This document shows, in pieces, positions 1-5,578 of a stretch of DNA of 6,143 nucleotides. This DNA is from Acidobacteriota bacterium (GTDB lineage Bacteria > Acidobacteriota > Terriglobia > Terriglobales > SCQP01): the NCBI GenBank assembly GCA_021823305.1, contig JAKAOE010000131.1, positions 1 to 6,143 on the forward strand, given 5' to 3'. Each line of letters starts with the position of its first letter. The stretch's first letter is position 1. The notes under the pieces are model-generated. The model was not told the origin of the DNA. It worked only from the letters and a program-made list of their open reading frames with translations, and made no database searches. The position numbers and the translations under genes were made by a program.

Positions 1-1
1 C

Positions 2-1714
2 GATCTCTGGGGTCCGCCGGCGCTGCAGTTCTCCAACGGTCTGGCGGGGCTGAGCGACGGGCAGGCGATGCGCAATCGCAACCAGACGGCGGCGTTCAGC
101 TTTTCCGGCTACTGGAACCATTACGACCACAACCTGAGCTTCGGCTTCGACGCGCGGCGGCTGGAGTTCAACTACCGCGAACAGGCGAACGCGCGCGGCA
201 GCTTCACCTTCAACGGCGCGGCCACGGGCAACGCGCTGGCGGACTTCCTGCTGGGGATTCCGGACGCGGAGAGTCTGGCGTTCGGCAACGCCGACAAATA
301 CTTCCGCCAGGGCACCTACGACGCCTTCGTGAGCGACGATTGGCGGGTGAGCGACAGCCTGTCGCTGGACTTGGGCGCGCGCTGGGAGTACGCGGCGCCG
401 ATCACGGAGCGGTACAACCGGCTGGTGAACCTGGACATTACGCCGGGGTTCGCGGCGGCGGCGCCGGTACTGGCGAGCGCGCCGACGGGCCCGCTGACGG
501 GGGCAGCGTATCCGGCGTCGCTGCTGCGGCCGGACCGGCGGGCGATCGAGCCGCGACTGGGGCTGGCGTGGACGCCGCTGGCGGCGTCATCGCTGGTCAT
601 CCGGGCGGGCTACGGCATTTATTACGACACGTCGGTTTATCCCTCGATCGCGCTGCGGATGGCGCAGCAGGCGCCGCTTTCGACCAGCCTGAACCTGGCC
701 AACTCGGCGGGGCAGCCGCTGTCGCTGGCGACGGGGTTTCTGGCCACGCCGGCGGGGGCGGCGGCGGACACGTTCGCGGTGGACCCGAACTTCCGTCCGG
801 GCTACGCGCAGACCTGGGACGCGTCGCTGCAACAGGACCTGCCAGGCGGGATGCTGCTGACGCTGACCTACCTCGGCACCAAGGGCACGCACAACCAGCA
901 GGAGTATTTGCCCAACACCTACGCGCCGGGCGGGACGAATCCCTGCCCGAGCTGCCCGGCGGGCTTCCTGTACCTGGCCTCGAACGGCAACTCGACCTAC
1001 GAGTCGGGACAGGTGGCGCTGGAACGGCGCTTTCACAGCGGGCTGGCGTGGAATCTGACCTACACGTATGCGCACGCGATCGACGACGCCATCCTGGGCG
1101 GGCAGGGCGCGGGCCAGGGGCAGAGCGGGGCGATGATCGCGCAGAACTGGCTCGACCTGAGCGGCGAGCGCGGCAACTCGAGCTTCGACCAGCGGCACAA
1201 GCTGACGCTGACGGCGCAGTACTCGACCGGCGTAGGGCTGGTGGGCGGGGCGCTGCTCGAAGGCTGGATGGGGGCGCTGTACCGCGGCTGGACGGTGACC
1301 TCGGACCTGACGCTGGCAAGCGGGCTGCCGCTGACGCCGAGCACCGCGCTGCTGGCGCCGGGCACGAGTTACAGCACGGTGCGGCCCGACCTGACCGGGC
1401 AATCCGTGACGGCGGCGCCGGCGGGGCGGTTCCTGAATCCGGCGGCGTACACGCTGCCGGCGGCGGGCACGTGGGGCGACGCGGGACGCAACTCGATCGC
1501 CGGGCCGGGGATTTTCGGGCTGAACGCGGCGCTGCAGCGCAGCTTTCCGGTATCGTCGCGCTTCACCGCCGATCTGCGGGTGGACGCCACCAACGTGCTC
1601 AACCACGTCACCTACCCGAGCTGGAACACGCTGGTGGGCAGTCCGCAGTTCGGGCTGCCGCTGACGGCGAACGGGATGCGCAGCCTGCAAACCACGCTGC
1701 GCATCATCTTCTAG
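2..1714 (+). CDS. TonB-dependent receptor, Oar-like, C-terminal part (5' end outside window)
   Basis: This is an outer-membrane beta-barrel protein of the TonB-dependent receptor type that is greatly expanded in Acidobacteriota, where members usually begin with a carboxypeptidase-regulatory-like domain and a plug. The frame is open from base 2, so 570 residues are visible; the methionine at 68 is internal and the true start is left of the window. The visible part is barrel: alternating aromatic and polar strands, family-typical stretches such as RPGYAQTWDASLQQDL followed by YLGTKGTH, a late FNVLN-like segment (DATNVLNHVTYPSW), and a C-terminal TTLRIIF ending in Phe, as expected of the signal read by the BAM machinery. 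A CPSC pair (fragment residues 315-318) sits in a probable surface loop and might form a disulfide. The substrate cannot be told. It is followed after 4 bases by the VWFA-related gene, probably in one operon. The family call is firm; the specific role is unknown. Confidence 0.9.
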   Translation, partial: DLWGPPALQFSNGLAGLSDGQAMRNRNQTAAFSFSGYWNHYDHNLSFGFDARRLEFNYREQANARGSFTFNGAATGNALADFLLGIPDAESLAFGNADKYFRQGTYDAFVSDDWRVSDSLSLDLGARWEYAAPITERYNRLVNLDITPGFAAAAPVLASAPTGPLTGAAYPASLLRPDRRAIEPRLGLAWTPLAASSLVIRAGYGIYYDTSVYPSIALRMAQQAPLSTSLNLANSAGQPLSLATGFLATPAGAAADTFAVDPNFRPGYAQTWDASLQQDLPGGMLLTLTYLGTKGTHNQQEYLPNTYAPGGTNPCPSCPAGFLYLASNGNSTYESGQVALERRFHSGLAWNLTYTYAHAIDDAILGGQGAGQGQSGAMIAQNWLDLSGERGNSSFDQRHKLTLTAQYSTGVGLVGGALLEGWMGALYRGWTVTSDLTLASGLPLTPSTALLAPGTSYSTVRPDLTGQSVTAAPAGRFLNPAAYTLPAAGTWGDAGRNSIAGPGIFGLNAALQRSFPVSSRFTADLRVDATNVLNHVTYPSWNTLVGSPQFGLPLTANGMRSLQTTLRIIF

Positions 1715-1718
1715 AGCA

Positions 1719-3797
1719 ATGAGGCGAATCCTCCCCATTGCGATTTTCGCGGCCGCGATCGCGGCGGGGGCGCAGCAGAAGGCGCCGTTCACGTTTCATG
1801 CGAGCACGCACCTGGTGGTGGAGGCGGTGCAAGTGGAGAGCCGGGACGGGGAGCCGATCGCCAACCTGACAGCCAAGGACTTCGCGATCACGGAAAACAA
1901 CGTGCCGCAGACGGTCGCCTTTTGCCGGTACCAGCGGTTGTCGGACATTCCTCTGCCCGAGAAGCCGGCGCCACCGCCGGGAGCTCCGCCCGTGGCGGCG
2001 CCGGTGACCTCCTACCAGATCACGCCGGAGACGCCGGGAAGCACGCGCTACAACAACCGGCGGCTGCTGGTGCTGTACTTCGACATGACGGCGATGCCGA
2101 TCGCCGACCAGTTGCGCGCGCTGAGCGCGGCGCAGCGGTTCATCGCCAGCGAGATGCGGCCGGCGGACCTGATGGCGATCCTGGACTACGCCGGCAACGG
2201 GGTGCGGGTGCGGCAGGATTTCACCGGGAACAAGGACAAGCTGCAGAAGGCGATCGGCGACCTGATCCTGGGGACCGGGGTAGGGTTCGACGAAGCGGCG
2301 GCGGACGCGGCGGCGGCCGATACCGGGACGGCGTTCGGGCAGGACGACAGCGAGTTCAACATCTTCAACACCAACCGGCAGCTGGCGGCGCTCCAAACCG
2401 CGATCGAGATGCTGGCGCCGATCAGCGAGAAGAAGTCGCTGGTCTACTTCGCCAGCGGGCTGAACCTGCACGGGGTGGACAACCAGGCGCAGCTTGAGGC
2501 GACCACCAACGCCGCGATCAAGGCCAACGTGGCGCTGTTTCCGCTGGACGCGCGCGGACTGGTGGCGGCGGCGCCGCTGGGCGACGCCTCGCAGGGCTCG
2601 GCGGGGGGCGTTTCGATGTACGACGGCGGGGCGGCGGAGGCGATGCACGCGCGGCTGATCGGCTCGCAGGACACGCTCTACGCGCTGGGCAGCGACACCG
2701 GCGGCAAGGCGATTCTCGACACCAACAACCTGGCGGGCGGCATCGCCACGGCGCAGAACGCGATCGGCAGCTATTACCTGATCGGCTATTACACCACCAA
2801 CACCGCCAAGGACGGCAAGTTCCGCCGCATCAAGATCGCGCTGCGGCCGGCGCGGCCGGGGGTGAAGCTGAGCTACCGGGTGGGCTACTACGCCGAGAAG
2901 GTGTTCGCCAAGTTCAACGCCGCCGACCGCGAGCGCCAGCTCGAGGACGCACTGATGCTGCCCAACCCGATCACGCAGCTCACGATCGACCTGGAGGTGA
3001 ACTACTTCGAGCTGGACTCGGCGAACTACTTCGTGCCGCTGGCGGCGAAGATTCCGGGGAGCGAGCTGGCGCTGGCGAAGCAGGGCGGCGCGCGCGAATC
3101 GCGGATCGACTTCATCGGCGAGGTGAAGGACCAGTACGGCACCACGATCACCAACCTGCGCGACCGGGTGCAGGTGAAACTGAACGGCGCGACCGCGGCG
3201 CAACTGGCGCGCTCGCCGATCGAGTACACCACCGGCTTCACGCTGCTGCCGGGCGAGTACTCGGTGAAGCTGCTGGCGCGCGACAACGAGACCGGGCGGA
3301 TCGGGACCTATCTGAAGACGTTCACGGTGCCGAACCTGATGCGGGCGCGCGGGCTGCCGATCAGCTCGGTGGTGCTGGCCAGCCAGCAGATTCCGCTGGC
3401 GGCGGCGCTGTTCAACGCCAGGAAGAGCGCGGCGGCGGACGCGGTGAGCCCGCTGATCGAGAACGGGCGCGAGCTGATGCCGAGCGTGACGCGGGTGTTC
3501 AGCCGCAGCCAGAACCTTTTTGTCTACCTGCAGGCCTACCAACACGGGCCGGCGGCGGCGGCGCTGCGGCCGCTGGAGGCGTACGTGACGTTCTACCGCG
3601 GCGGGGAGAAAGTCTTCCAGACGCCGCTGCTGGACGTGCACCAGGGACGCGAGGGGCGGGCGGGGGCGGTGCCGATCGCGTTCCATCTGCCGCTGGCGCC
3701 GCTGGCGCCGGGAGGGTACACCTGCCAGGTGAGCGTGCTCGATCCGGCGGCGGGCACGGCGGCCTTCTGGCGGGGCAAAATGCTGGTGGTGCGGTAG
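1719..3797 (+). CDS. VWFA-related domain protein, acidobacterial type, secreted
   Basis: 692 aa. Residues 1-18 look like a signal peptide (MRR, then an Ala/Ile-rich core, with cleavage likely after AGA and before QQK). Residues about 29-70 match the opening of the acidobacterial VWFA-related family: a STHLVVEAV strand, then DGEPIANLTAKDFAITEN. A proline-rich linker follows (about 78-96), then the von Willebrand A-like core (about 116-390), with LLVLYFDMTAM, the family-typical EFNIFNTNRQLAAL, KKSLVYFASG and SYYLIGYY, ending near RVGYYAEK. The metal-site motif DxSxS is degenerate (D122-M-T124-A-M126), so metal-dependent ligand binding is uncertain. The remaining 300 residues are an unassigned beta-rich extension. 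The protein has only two cysteines, C69 and C669. It is probably periplasmic or surface-exposed, where it may bind proteins or peptides. No good Shine-Dalgarno precedes the ATG, which lies 5 bases after the receptor stop, so translational coupling is likely. The start is fixed by the signal peptide. Confidence 0.88.
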   Translation: MRRILPIAIFAAAIAAGAQQKAPFTFHASTHLVVEAVQVESRDGEPIANLTAKDFAITENNVPQTVAFCRYQRLSDIPLPEKPAPPPGAPPVAAPVTSYQITPETPGSTRYNNRRLLVLYFDMTAMPIADQLRALSAAQRFIASEMRPADLMAILDYAGNGVRVRQDFTGNKDKLQKAIGDLILGTGVGFDEAAADAAAADTGTAFGQDDSEFNIFNTNRQLAALQTAIEMLAPISEKKSLVYFASGLNLHGVDNQAQLEATTNAAIKANVALFPLDARGLVAAAPLGDASQGSAGGVSMYDGGAAEAMHARLIGSQDTLYALGSDTGGKAILDTNNLAGGIATAQNAIGSYYLIGYYTTNTAKDGKFRRIKIALRPARPGVKLSYRVGYYAEKVFAKFNAADRERQLEDALMLPNPITQLTIDLEVNYFELDSANYFVPLAAKIPGSELALAKQGGARESRIDFIGEVKDQYGTTITNLRDRVQVKLNGATAAQLARSPIEYTTGFTLLPGEYSVKLLARDNETGRIGTYLKTFTVPNLMRARGLPISSVVLASQQIPLAAALFNARKSAAADAVSPLIENGRELMPSVTRVFSRSQNLFVYLQAYQHGPAAAALRPLEAYVTFYRGGEKVFQTPLLDVHQGREGRAGAVPIAFHLPLAPLAPGGYTCQVSVLDPAAGTAAFWRGKMLVVR

Positions 3798-3867
3798 CGT
3801 CCTGAGTCAGAGGTGAGCGGAACGGCGGCGGCAGGGCGCGTGCGAATTTTCTTGGGATAAGCCGCAT

Positions 3868-3880
3868 GCCGGACTCCGGC
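3868..3880. repeat. 13-base perfect palindrome upstream of PIN gene
   Basis: GCCGGA-C-TCCGGC has 6-base arms around one central base, in the gap between the VWFA gene and the PIN gene and about 42 bases before the PIN -10 candidate. It could be a small operator or, folded with a 4-base stem, a weak terminator for the upstream operon; the T-rich gattttct run starts only 11 bases after it. In GC-rich DNA such a palindrome can also arise by chance. Function is not shown. Confidence 0.3.
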
Positions 3881-3921
3881 AAATTGCGGCGATTTTCTGG
3901 CTCGGGACGAGGCCGCCGTGG

Positions 3922-3927
3922 CACAAT
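3922..3927 (+). promoter_or_regulatory. Extended -10 candidate for PIN gene
   Basis: TGG-CACAAT (TG at 3919-3920) resembles an extended -10 element, with 4 of 6 bases matching TATAAT. No -35 match is seen about 17 bases upstream. Transcription would start near 3934, leaving a leader of about 13 bases before the GTG at 3947. It also overlaps the alternative ATG at 3926, which argues against that codon being the start. Confidence 0.4.
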
Positions 3928-3946
3928 GCGGGGGGAGCTTCGCCCC

Positions 3947-4417
3947 GTGAGCACCTACTGCGACACCAGCGTGTTCGTCGCGCTCTACCTGCCGGACCGG
4001 CACGCCCCGGACCTGATGCGGCTGGTGGCGGATTTCCGCCCGCACTTCCTGGTGACGCCGCTGCACAAGGCGGAGTGGAGTCACGCGGTGTTTGAGCGGG
4101 TCTCACGCGGCGAGCTCACGTCGGCGGACGCGCAGCAGGTGCTGGCGCGGTTCGAGCGCGACAGCGTGCGGCGCTGGCGCGAAACCGACATGCCGGAAGG
4201 CGCGATGGAGCGCAGCATGGCGCTGGCGCGGCGCCACGGCAAGCTGCTGGGCTCGACCACCGCGGACGCGATGCACGTCGCCTGCGCGCTGGAACTGCGC
4301 GCCAGCCAGTTCTGGACGGTGGACAAGCTGTGCGGCGACCTGGCCACCGCCGCCGGGCTGGCGGTGTGCCGCCCAGGTGCGGGCGCGCCCGACCGGCGGC
4401 GGGACGAAGACGAGTAG
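3947..4417 (+). CDS. PIN-domain ribonuclease, VapC-like, without visible antitoxin
   Basis: 156 aa when started at GTG 3947. PIN domains are magnesium-dependent RNases that usually act as type II toxins. The acidic residues expected of the active site are present in order: D6 in YCDTSVFVALY, E43 in HKAEWSHA, D107 in TTADAMHVA, and D126 in FWTVDKLCGDLATAAGL. The length is a little above the usual 130-145 because of an arginine- and aspartate-rich tail (RPGAGAPDRRRDEDE). I chose GTG because PIN domains normally begin within a few residues of the first Asp and because a purine run (GGGGAG, 3931-3936) lies 10 bases upstream; in-frame ATGs at 3926 and 3866 would add a basic leader unlike the family. 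No VapB-like small gene is found in the 149 bases upstream or directly downstream, so it is either an orphan toxin or a housekeeping or decayed member. Confidence is high for the fold and moderate for a toxin role. Confidence 0.85.
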   Translation: MSTYCDTSVFVALYLPDRHAPDLMRLVADFRPHFLVTPLHKAEWSHAVFERVSRGELTSADAQQVLARFERDSVRRWRETDMPEGAMERSMALARRHGKLLGSTTADAMHVACALELRASQFWTVDKLCGDLATAAGLAVCRPGAGAPDRRRDEDE

Positions 4418-4426
4418 CGAGCGCTT

Positions 4427-4457
4427 GGCGCCCGCCGGCCGCCCTGCCGCCGGCGCC
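4427..4457. repeat. GC-rich imperfect hairpin after PIN gene
   Basis: GGCGCC at 4427-4432 pairs with GGCGCC at 4452-4457, with further imperfect pairing inside, starting 9 bases after the PIN stop codon. There is no T-tract, so it is not a standard intrinsic terminator, but it could stabilise the 3' end of the PIN mRNA or slow RNA polymerase. Confidence 0.3.
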
Positions 4458-4540
4458 ACGCCCGAGCGGCGCAATTACCGGGCGCGGTCCCAGCGCGGCT
4501 GCGCCGCACGTCCCGCTTGTGGCCGCCCGGCTGTAGCCGC

Positions 4541-4568
4541 GCCCGGCCGGGGCCGCGGGCGGCCGGGC
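4541..4568. repeat. Strong GC hairpin, 8-base stem
   Basis: GCCCGGCC at 4541-4548 is the perfect complement of GGCCGGGC at 4561-4568, with a 12-base loop. It lies between the PIN gene and the AT-rich control region of the first small gene. No T-run follows directly. It may insulate the downstream promoter from read-through, acting as a terminator in a genome where T-tracts are often poor, but this is inference. Confidence 0.35.
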
Positions 4569-4575
4569 GGCGGCC

Positions 4576-4589
4576 CTGTGATCCCACAG
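4576..4589. repeat. Inverted repeat CTGTG-ATCC-CACAG
   Basis: Perfect 5-base arms surround a 4-base centre, 20 bases before the CRP-like site of the first small gene. It holds a TGTGA half-site (4577-4581), but the second half is not correctly spaced for a CRP dimer. A T-rich cgttcttt segment follows from 4594, so it could also be a small terminator hairpin ending PIN transcription. Either reading is tentative. Confidence 0.3.
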
Positions 4590-4609
4590 AGGTCGTTCTT
4601 TATCTCAAC

Positions 4610-4625
4610 TGTAATATATATCACA
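4610..4625. promoter_or_regulatory. CRP/FNR-family operator candidate for small gene 1
   Basis: TGTAA-TATATA-TCACA matches 9 of 10 conserved positions of the CRP consensus TGTGA-N6-TCACA and stands out as an AT-rich island in GC-rich DNA. The flanking bases (aac before, tg after) also fit the wider CRP site. Its centre (4617.5) is 30.5 bases before the TAGGAT hexamer at 4648, which puts it about 41.5-42.5 bases upstream of the likely transcription start. That is the position from which CRP/FNR proteins activate class II promoters. The same arrangement recurs before the second small gene. Confidence 0.6.
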
Positions 4626-4647
4626 TGCGCCGACGGCCCCGGCGGTG

Positions 4648-4653
4648 TAGGAT
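4648..4653 (+). promoter_or_regulatory. -10 candidate TAGGAT for small gene 1
   Basis: TAGGAT (within GTAGGAT) matches 4 of 6 consensus bases and has no recognisable -35 at 17 bases, as expected for an activator-dependent promoter. The paralog has TAGGCT at the same distance from its operator. A start near 4659-4660 gives a leader of about 27 bases. Confidence 0.45.
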
Positions 4654-4675
4654 AAACCGAACTAACCGAGACAGC

Positions 4676-4679
4676 GAGG
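4676..4679 (+). promoter_or_regulatory. Ribosome binding site of small gene 1
   Basis: GAGG, continued as GAGGTGG, lies 6 bases before the GTG at 4686. It supports GTG rather than the internal ATG at 4707 as the start. Confidence 0.6.
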
Positions 4680-4685
4680 TGGAAC

Positions 4686-4901
4686 GTGATCTACTACGTT
4701 GTTCAGATGGTGCACTCAGAAGCAGAGTCCTCCGCCTGCGTCGGCAAGCGCATCGGGCAGTTCGCCAGCGAGAGCGATGCGCTCAATTTCGCCTCCGCCG
4801 CCTACCAGGCCGACACAACGCGCGGCTGCGAACTGGTGGTCCGCAAGGAAATGGCGCAGGAGGAAGCCCGCGGTTATTCGGTCTCGCAGATTGCGGTGTA
4901 G
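4686..4901 (+). CDS. Small conserved-looking protein of unknown function, paralog 1
   Basis: 71 aa, starting at GTG. I do not recognise the family. It is the paralog of the gene at 5205-5411: over the first 54 residues, without any gap, 23 positions are identical, including Y4, V6-Q7, V19-G20, R22-I23-G24, F26, E29, A32, F35, R46-G47-C48, L50-V51 and R53-K54. The predicted layout is a beta strand (YYVVQMV), a variable turn, a VGKRIGQF segment, an amphipathic helix (ESDALNFASAAYQA), and a last strand (GCELVVRK), so probably a small beta-alpha-beta fold; the last 17 residues are not shared. No signal peptide or membrane segment is seen, so it is probably cytoplasmic. C48 is kept in both copies; C18 is only here. 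The start is fixed by the ribosome binding site and by paralog alignment from residue 1. Its own CRP-like operator and -10 suggest independent, activator-dependent transcription. Confidence 0.8.
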   Translation: MIYYVVQMVHSEAESSACVGKRIGQFASESDALNFASAAYQADTTRGCELVVRKEMAQEEARGYSVSQIAV

Positions 4902-5127
4902 CCCGACCGGCGGCGGCGGCCGGCGCGGATGCGCGACCGAAAGCGTCATCTCACGACGCGGTACCGGGGTGACGCCCTGAGCACCAGCGGGCATCTCTTG
5001 CCGAGGATCGAAGTTCGGCCACAGCCCGGCCAGCGGGAGAGCGGCTCCGGGAAGAGGCGGCCGAGCCACCTATCCGTCGCGGCGTGATAATAAATGAATC
5101 CCGCCGTGGGAGCCGTTCGTCTCTTAT
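4902..5127. other. Non-coding spacer between the two small genes
   Basis: With the promoter that follows it, this makes up a 303-base gap between the small genes. I see no credible gene on either strand; minus-strand open frames here are Arg/Pro-rich shadows. It contains a modest hairpin (GCGTC 4943-4947 with GACGC 4955-4959) that could end transcription of the first small gene, although no T-run follows. It also has an AT-rich patch at 5085-5099 containing GATAAT (5086-5091), which resembles a -10 but has no good -35. The patch lies 37-50 bases upstream of the second operator's centre. Confidence 0.5.
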
Positions 5128-5143
5128 GGTGATACGCGTCACG
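5128..5143. promoter_or_regulatory. CRP/FNR-family operator candidate for small gene 2
   Basis: GGTGA-TACGCG-TCACG matches 8 of 10 conserved CRP positions, and its GTGA-N6-TCAC core is a perfect inverted repeat. The centre (5135.5) is 30.5 bases before TAGGCT at 5166, identical to the spacing at the paralogous gene, although the surrounding sequence has diverged. Conserved spacing with diverged filler is the best argument that it is functional. Confidence 0.55.
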
Positions 5144-5165
5144 CGCGCGACTGAGCCGCGGGGCG

Positions 5166-5171
5166 TAGGCT
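5166..5171 (+). promoter_or_regulatory. -10 candidate TAGGCT for small gene 2
   Basis: TAGGCT, within GTAGGCT, corresponds to GTAGGAT at the first small gene. It is a weak match to the housekeeping consensus and has no -35, which fits activator dependence. Transcription would start near 5177-5178, giving a leader of about 27 bases. Confidence 0.45.
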
Positions 5172-5192
5172 GTAGAACAGACATCGCGAAAC

Positions 5193-5197
5193 GAGGG
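5193..5197 (+). promoter_or_regulatory. Ribosome binding site of small gene 2
   Basis: GAGGG lies 7 bases before the GTG at 5205 and supports that start codon. Confidence 0.6.
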
Positions 5198-5204
5198 CAA
5201 GCAC

Positions 5205-5411
5205 GTGGGCACCTACATCGTGCAGGTGGTGAACGCGCACCCGGGAACGCCGGTGAGCGTGGGTGAGCGGATTGGGGAGTTCGAAACCGAAGACGAGGCT
5301 CGGTATTTCATCGAGGTTGCGGCGCACGCGCGCCGGTTGCGCGGCTGCAAGCTGGTGATCCGCAAGACGGCGCCGATGGCGGCGGCGGTCGGGCGGAAGG
5401 CGGCGGCGTAG
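5205..5411 (+). CDS. Small conserved-looking protein of unknown function, paralog 2
   Basis: 68 aa, starting at GTG like its paralog at 4686. The shared 54-residue core reads YIVQVV, then a variable loop with two prolines, VGERIGEFETEDEARYF, a helix, and RGCKLVIRK. Conservative changes outside the 23 identical positions (K/E, Q/E and V/I exchanges) indicate selection on protein, not chance similarity. The tail after residue 54 is short and Ala-rich (AAAVGRKAAA) and unlike the paralog's. There is no signal peptide or membrane segment. Gene and promoter together look like a duplicated unit, with 303 bases between the two coding regions and a separate operator for each. The core loosely recalls the layout of small ligand- or peptide-binding beta-alpha-beta domains, such as SPOR (YxVQV opening), but glycan binding would need export, which I do not see. 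Function is unknown. Confidence 0.8.
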   Translation: MGTYIVQVVNAHPGTPVSVGERIGEFETEDEARYFIEVAAHARRLRGCKLVIRKTAPMAAAVGRKAAA

Positions 5412-5486
5412 GCGCGGGGTGGACCGGAGGCGGTTCGCCACTTATCACCGGGTGGCGGGCTTCGCGATCCCCGGCAGCGGACAGCC

Positions 5487-5502
5487 CCGCGGATTTTCGC
5501 GG
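5487..5502. terminator. Possible hairpin terminator after small gene 2
   Basis: CCGCG (5487-5491) pairs with CGCGG (5498-5502) across a GATTTT loop, 75 bases after the stop of the second small gene. A second hairpin follows (GCCTG 5512-5516 with CAGGC 5526-5530). Neither has a proper T-tract directly after the stem, so a terminator role is only plausible. Confidence 0.3.
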
Positions 5503-5566
5503 CCTCTCCGCGCCTGTTTTGCCCGCAGGCAATTGGCGACCGGCGGCGGGGCGGGTGCGCCCGGCT

Positions 5567-5572
5567 TACAAT
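5567..5572 (+). promoter_or_regulatory. -10 element TACAAT for the M50 gene, leaderless spacing
   Basis: TACAAT matches 5 of 6 bases of TATAAT. With the hexamer at -12 to -7, +1 falls exactly on the A of the ATG at 5579, predicting an mRNA with no 5' leader. No good -35 is found at 16-18 bases, and no Shine-Dalgarno of useful spacing precedes the ATG, which fits leaderless translation. Confidence 0.55.
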
Positions 5573-5578
5573 GACGAG

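Noticed and set aside
340..1792. Long overlapping frames on both strands within the receptor gene (340-1722 + and 587-1792 -)
   Set aside because: Low-complexity Ala/Gly/Arg products without recognisable features; the receptor frame carries all the family motifs.
1704..3686. 660-codon open frame on the minus strand opposite the VWFA gene
   Set aside because: Its product is dominated by Arg, Val, Gln and His repeats with no domain, and it mirrors a gene with a clear signal peptide and family motifs. GC-rich codon bias commonly leaves the antisense frame open.
3798..3946. Possible VapB-type antitoxin upstream of the PIN gene
   Set aside because: The only frame here is an in-frame extension of the PIN gene itself (from 3866) with a basic sequence unlike an antitoxin; no separate start, stop and ribosome binding site were found.
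4610..4625. FNR-type site (TTGAT-N4-ATCAA) instead of CRP-type
   Set aside because: Arm spacing and the outer TG/CA bases fit TGTGA-N6-TCACA better, and the second copy has an unambiguous GTGA-N6-TCAC core. Another member of the superfamily remains possible, so I name only the CRP/FNR family.
4092..4655. 187-codon + frame overlapping the PIN gene and running into the intergenic region
   Set aside because: Arg/Ala/Pro-rich out-of-frame product with no motif; it would run through the hairpins and the CRP-like operator.
4902..5204. A third, degenerate copy of the small-protein gene between the two copies
   Set aside because: No stretch in any forward frame resembles the VGxRIGxF or RGCxLVxRK blocks.
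4686..5411. Assigning the small proteins to the SPOR peptidoglycan-binding family because of the YxVQV opening
   Set aside because: Similarity is limited to a few residues of the first strand, and neither protein has the signal peptide or membrane anchor expected of SPOR proteins.
5441..5456. TTATCACC half-site resembling half of a CRP operator before the M50 gene
   Set aside because: No matching TGTGA-like half lies 6 bases away and the spacing to TACAAT is far from the class II position.
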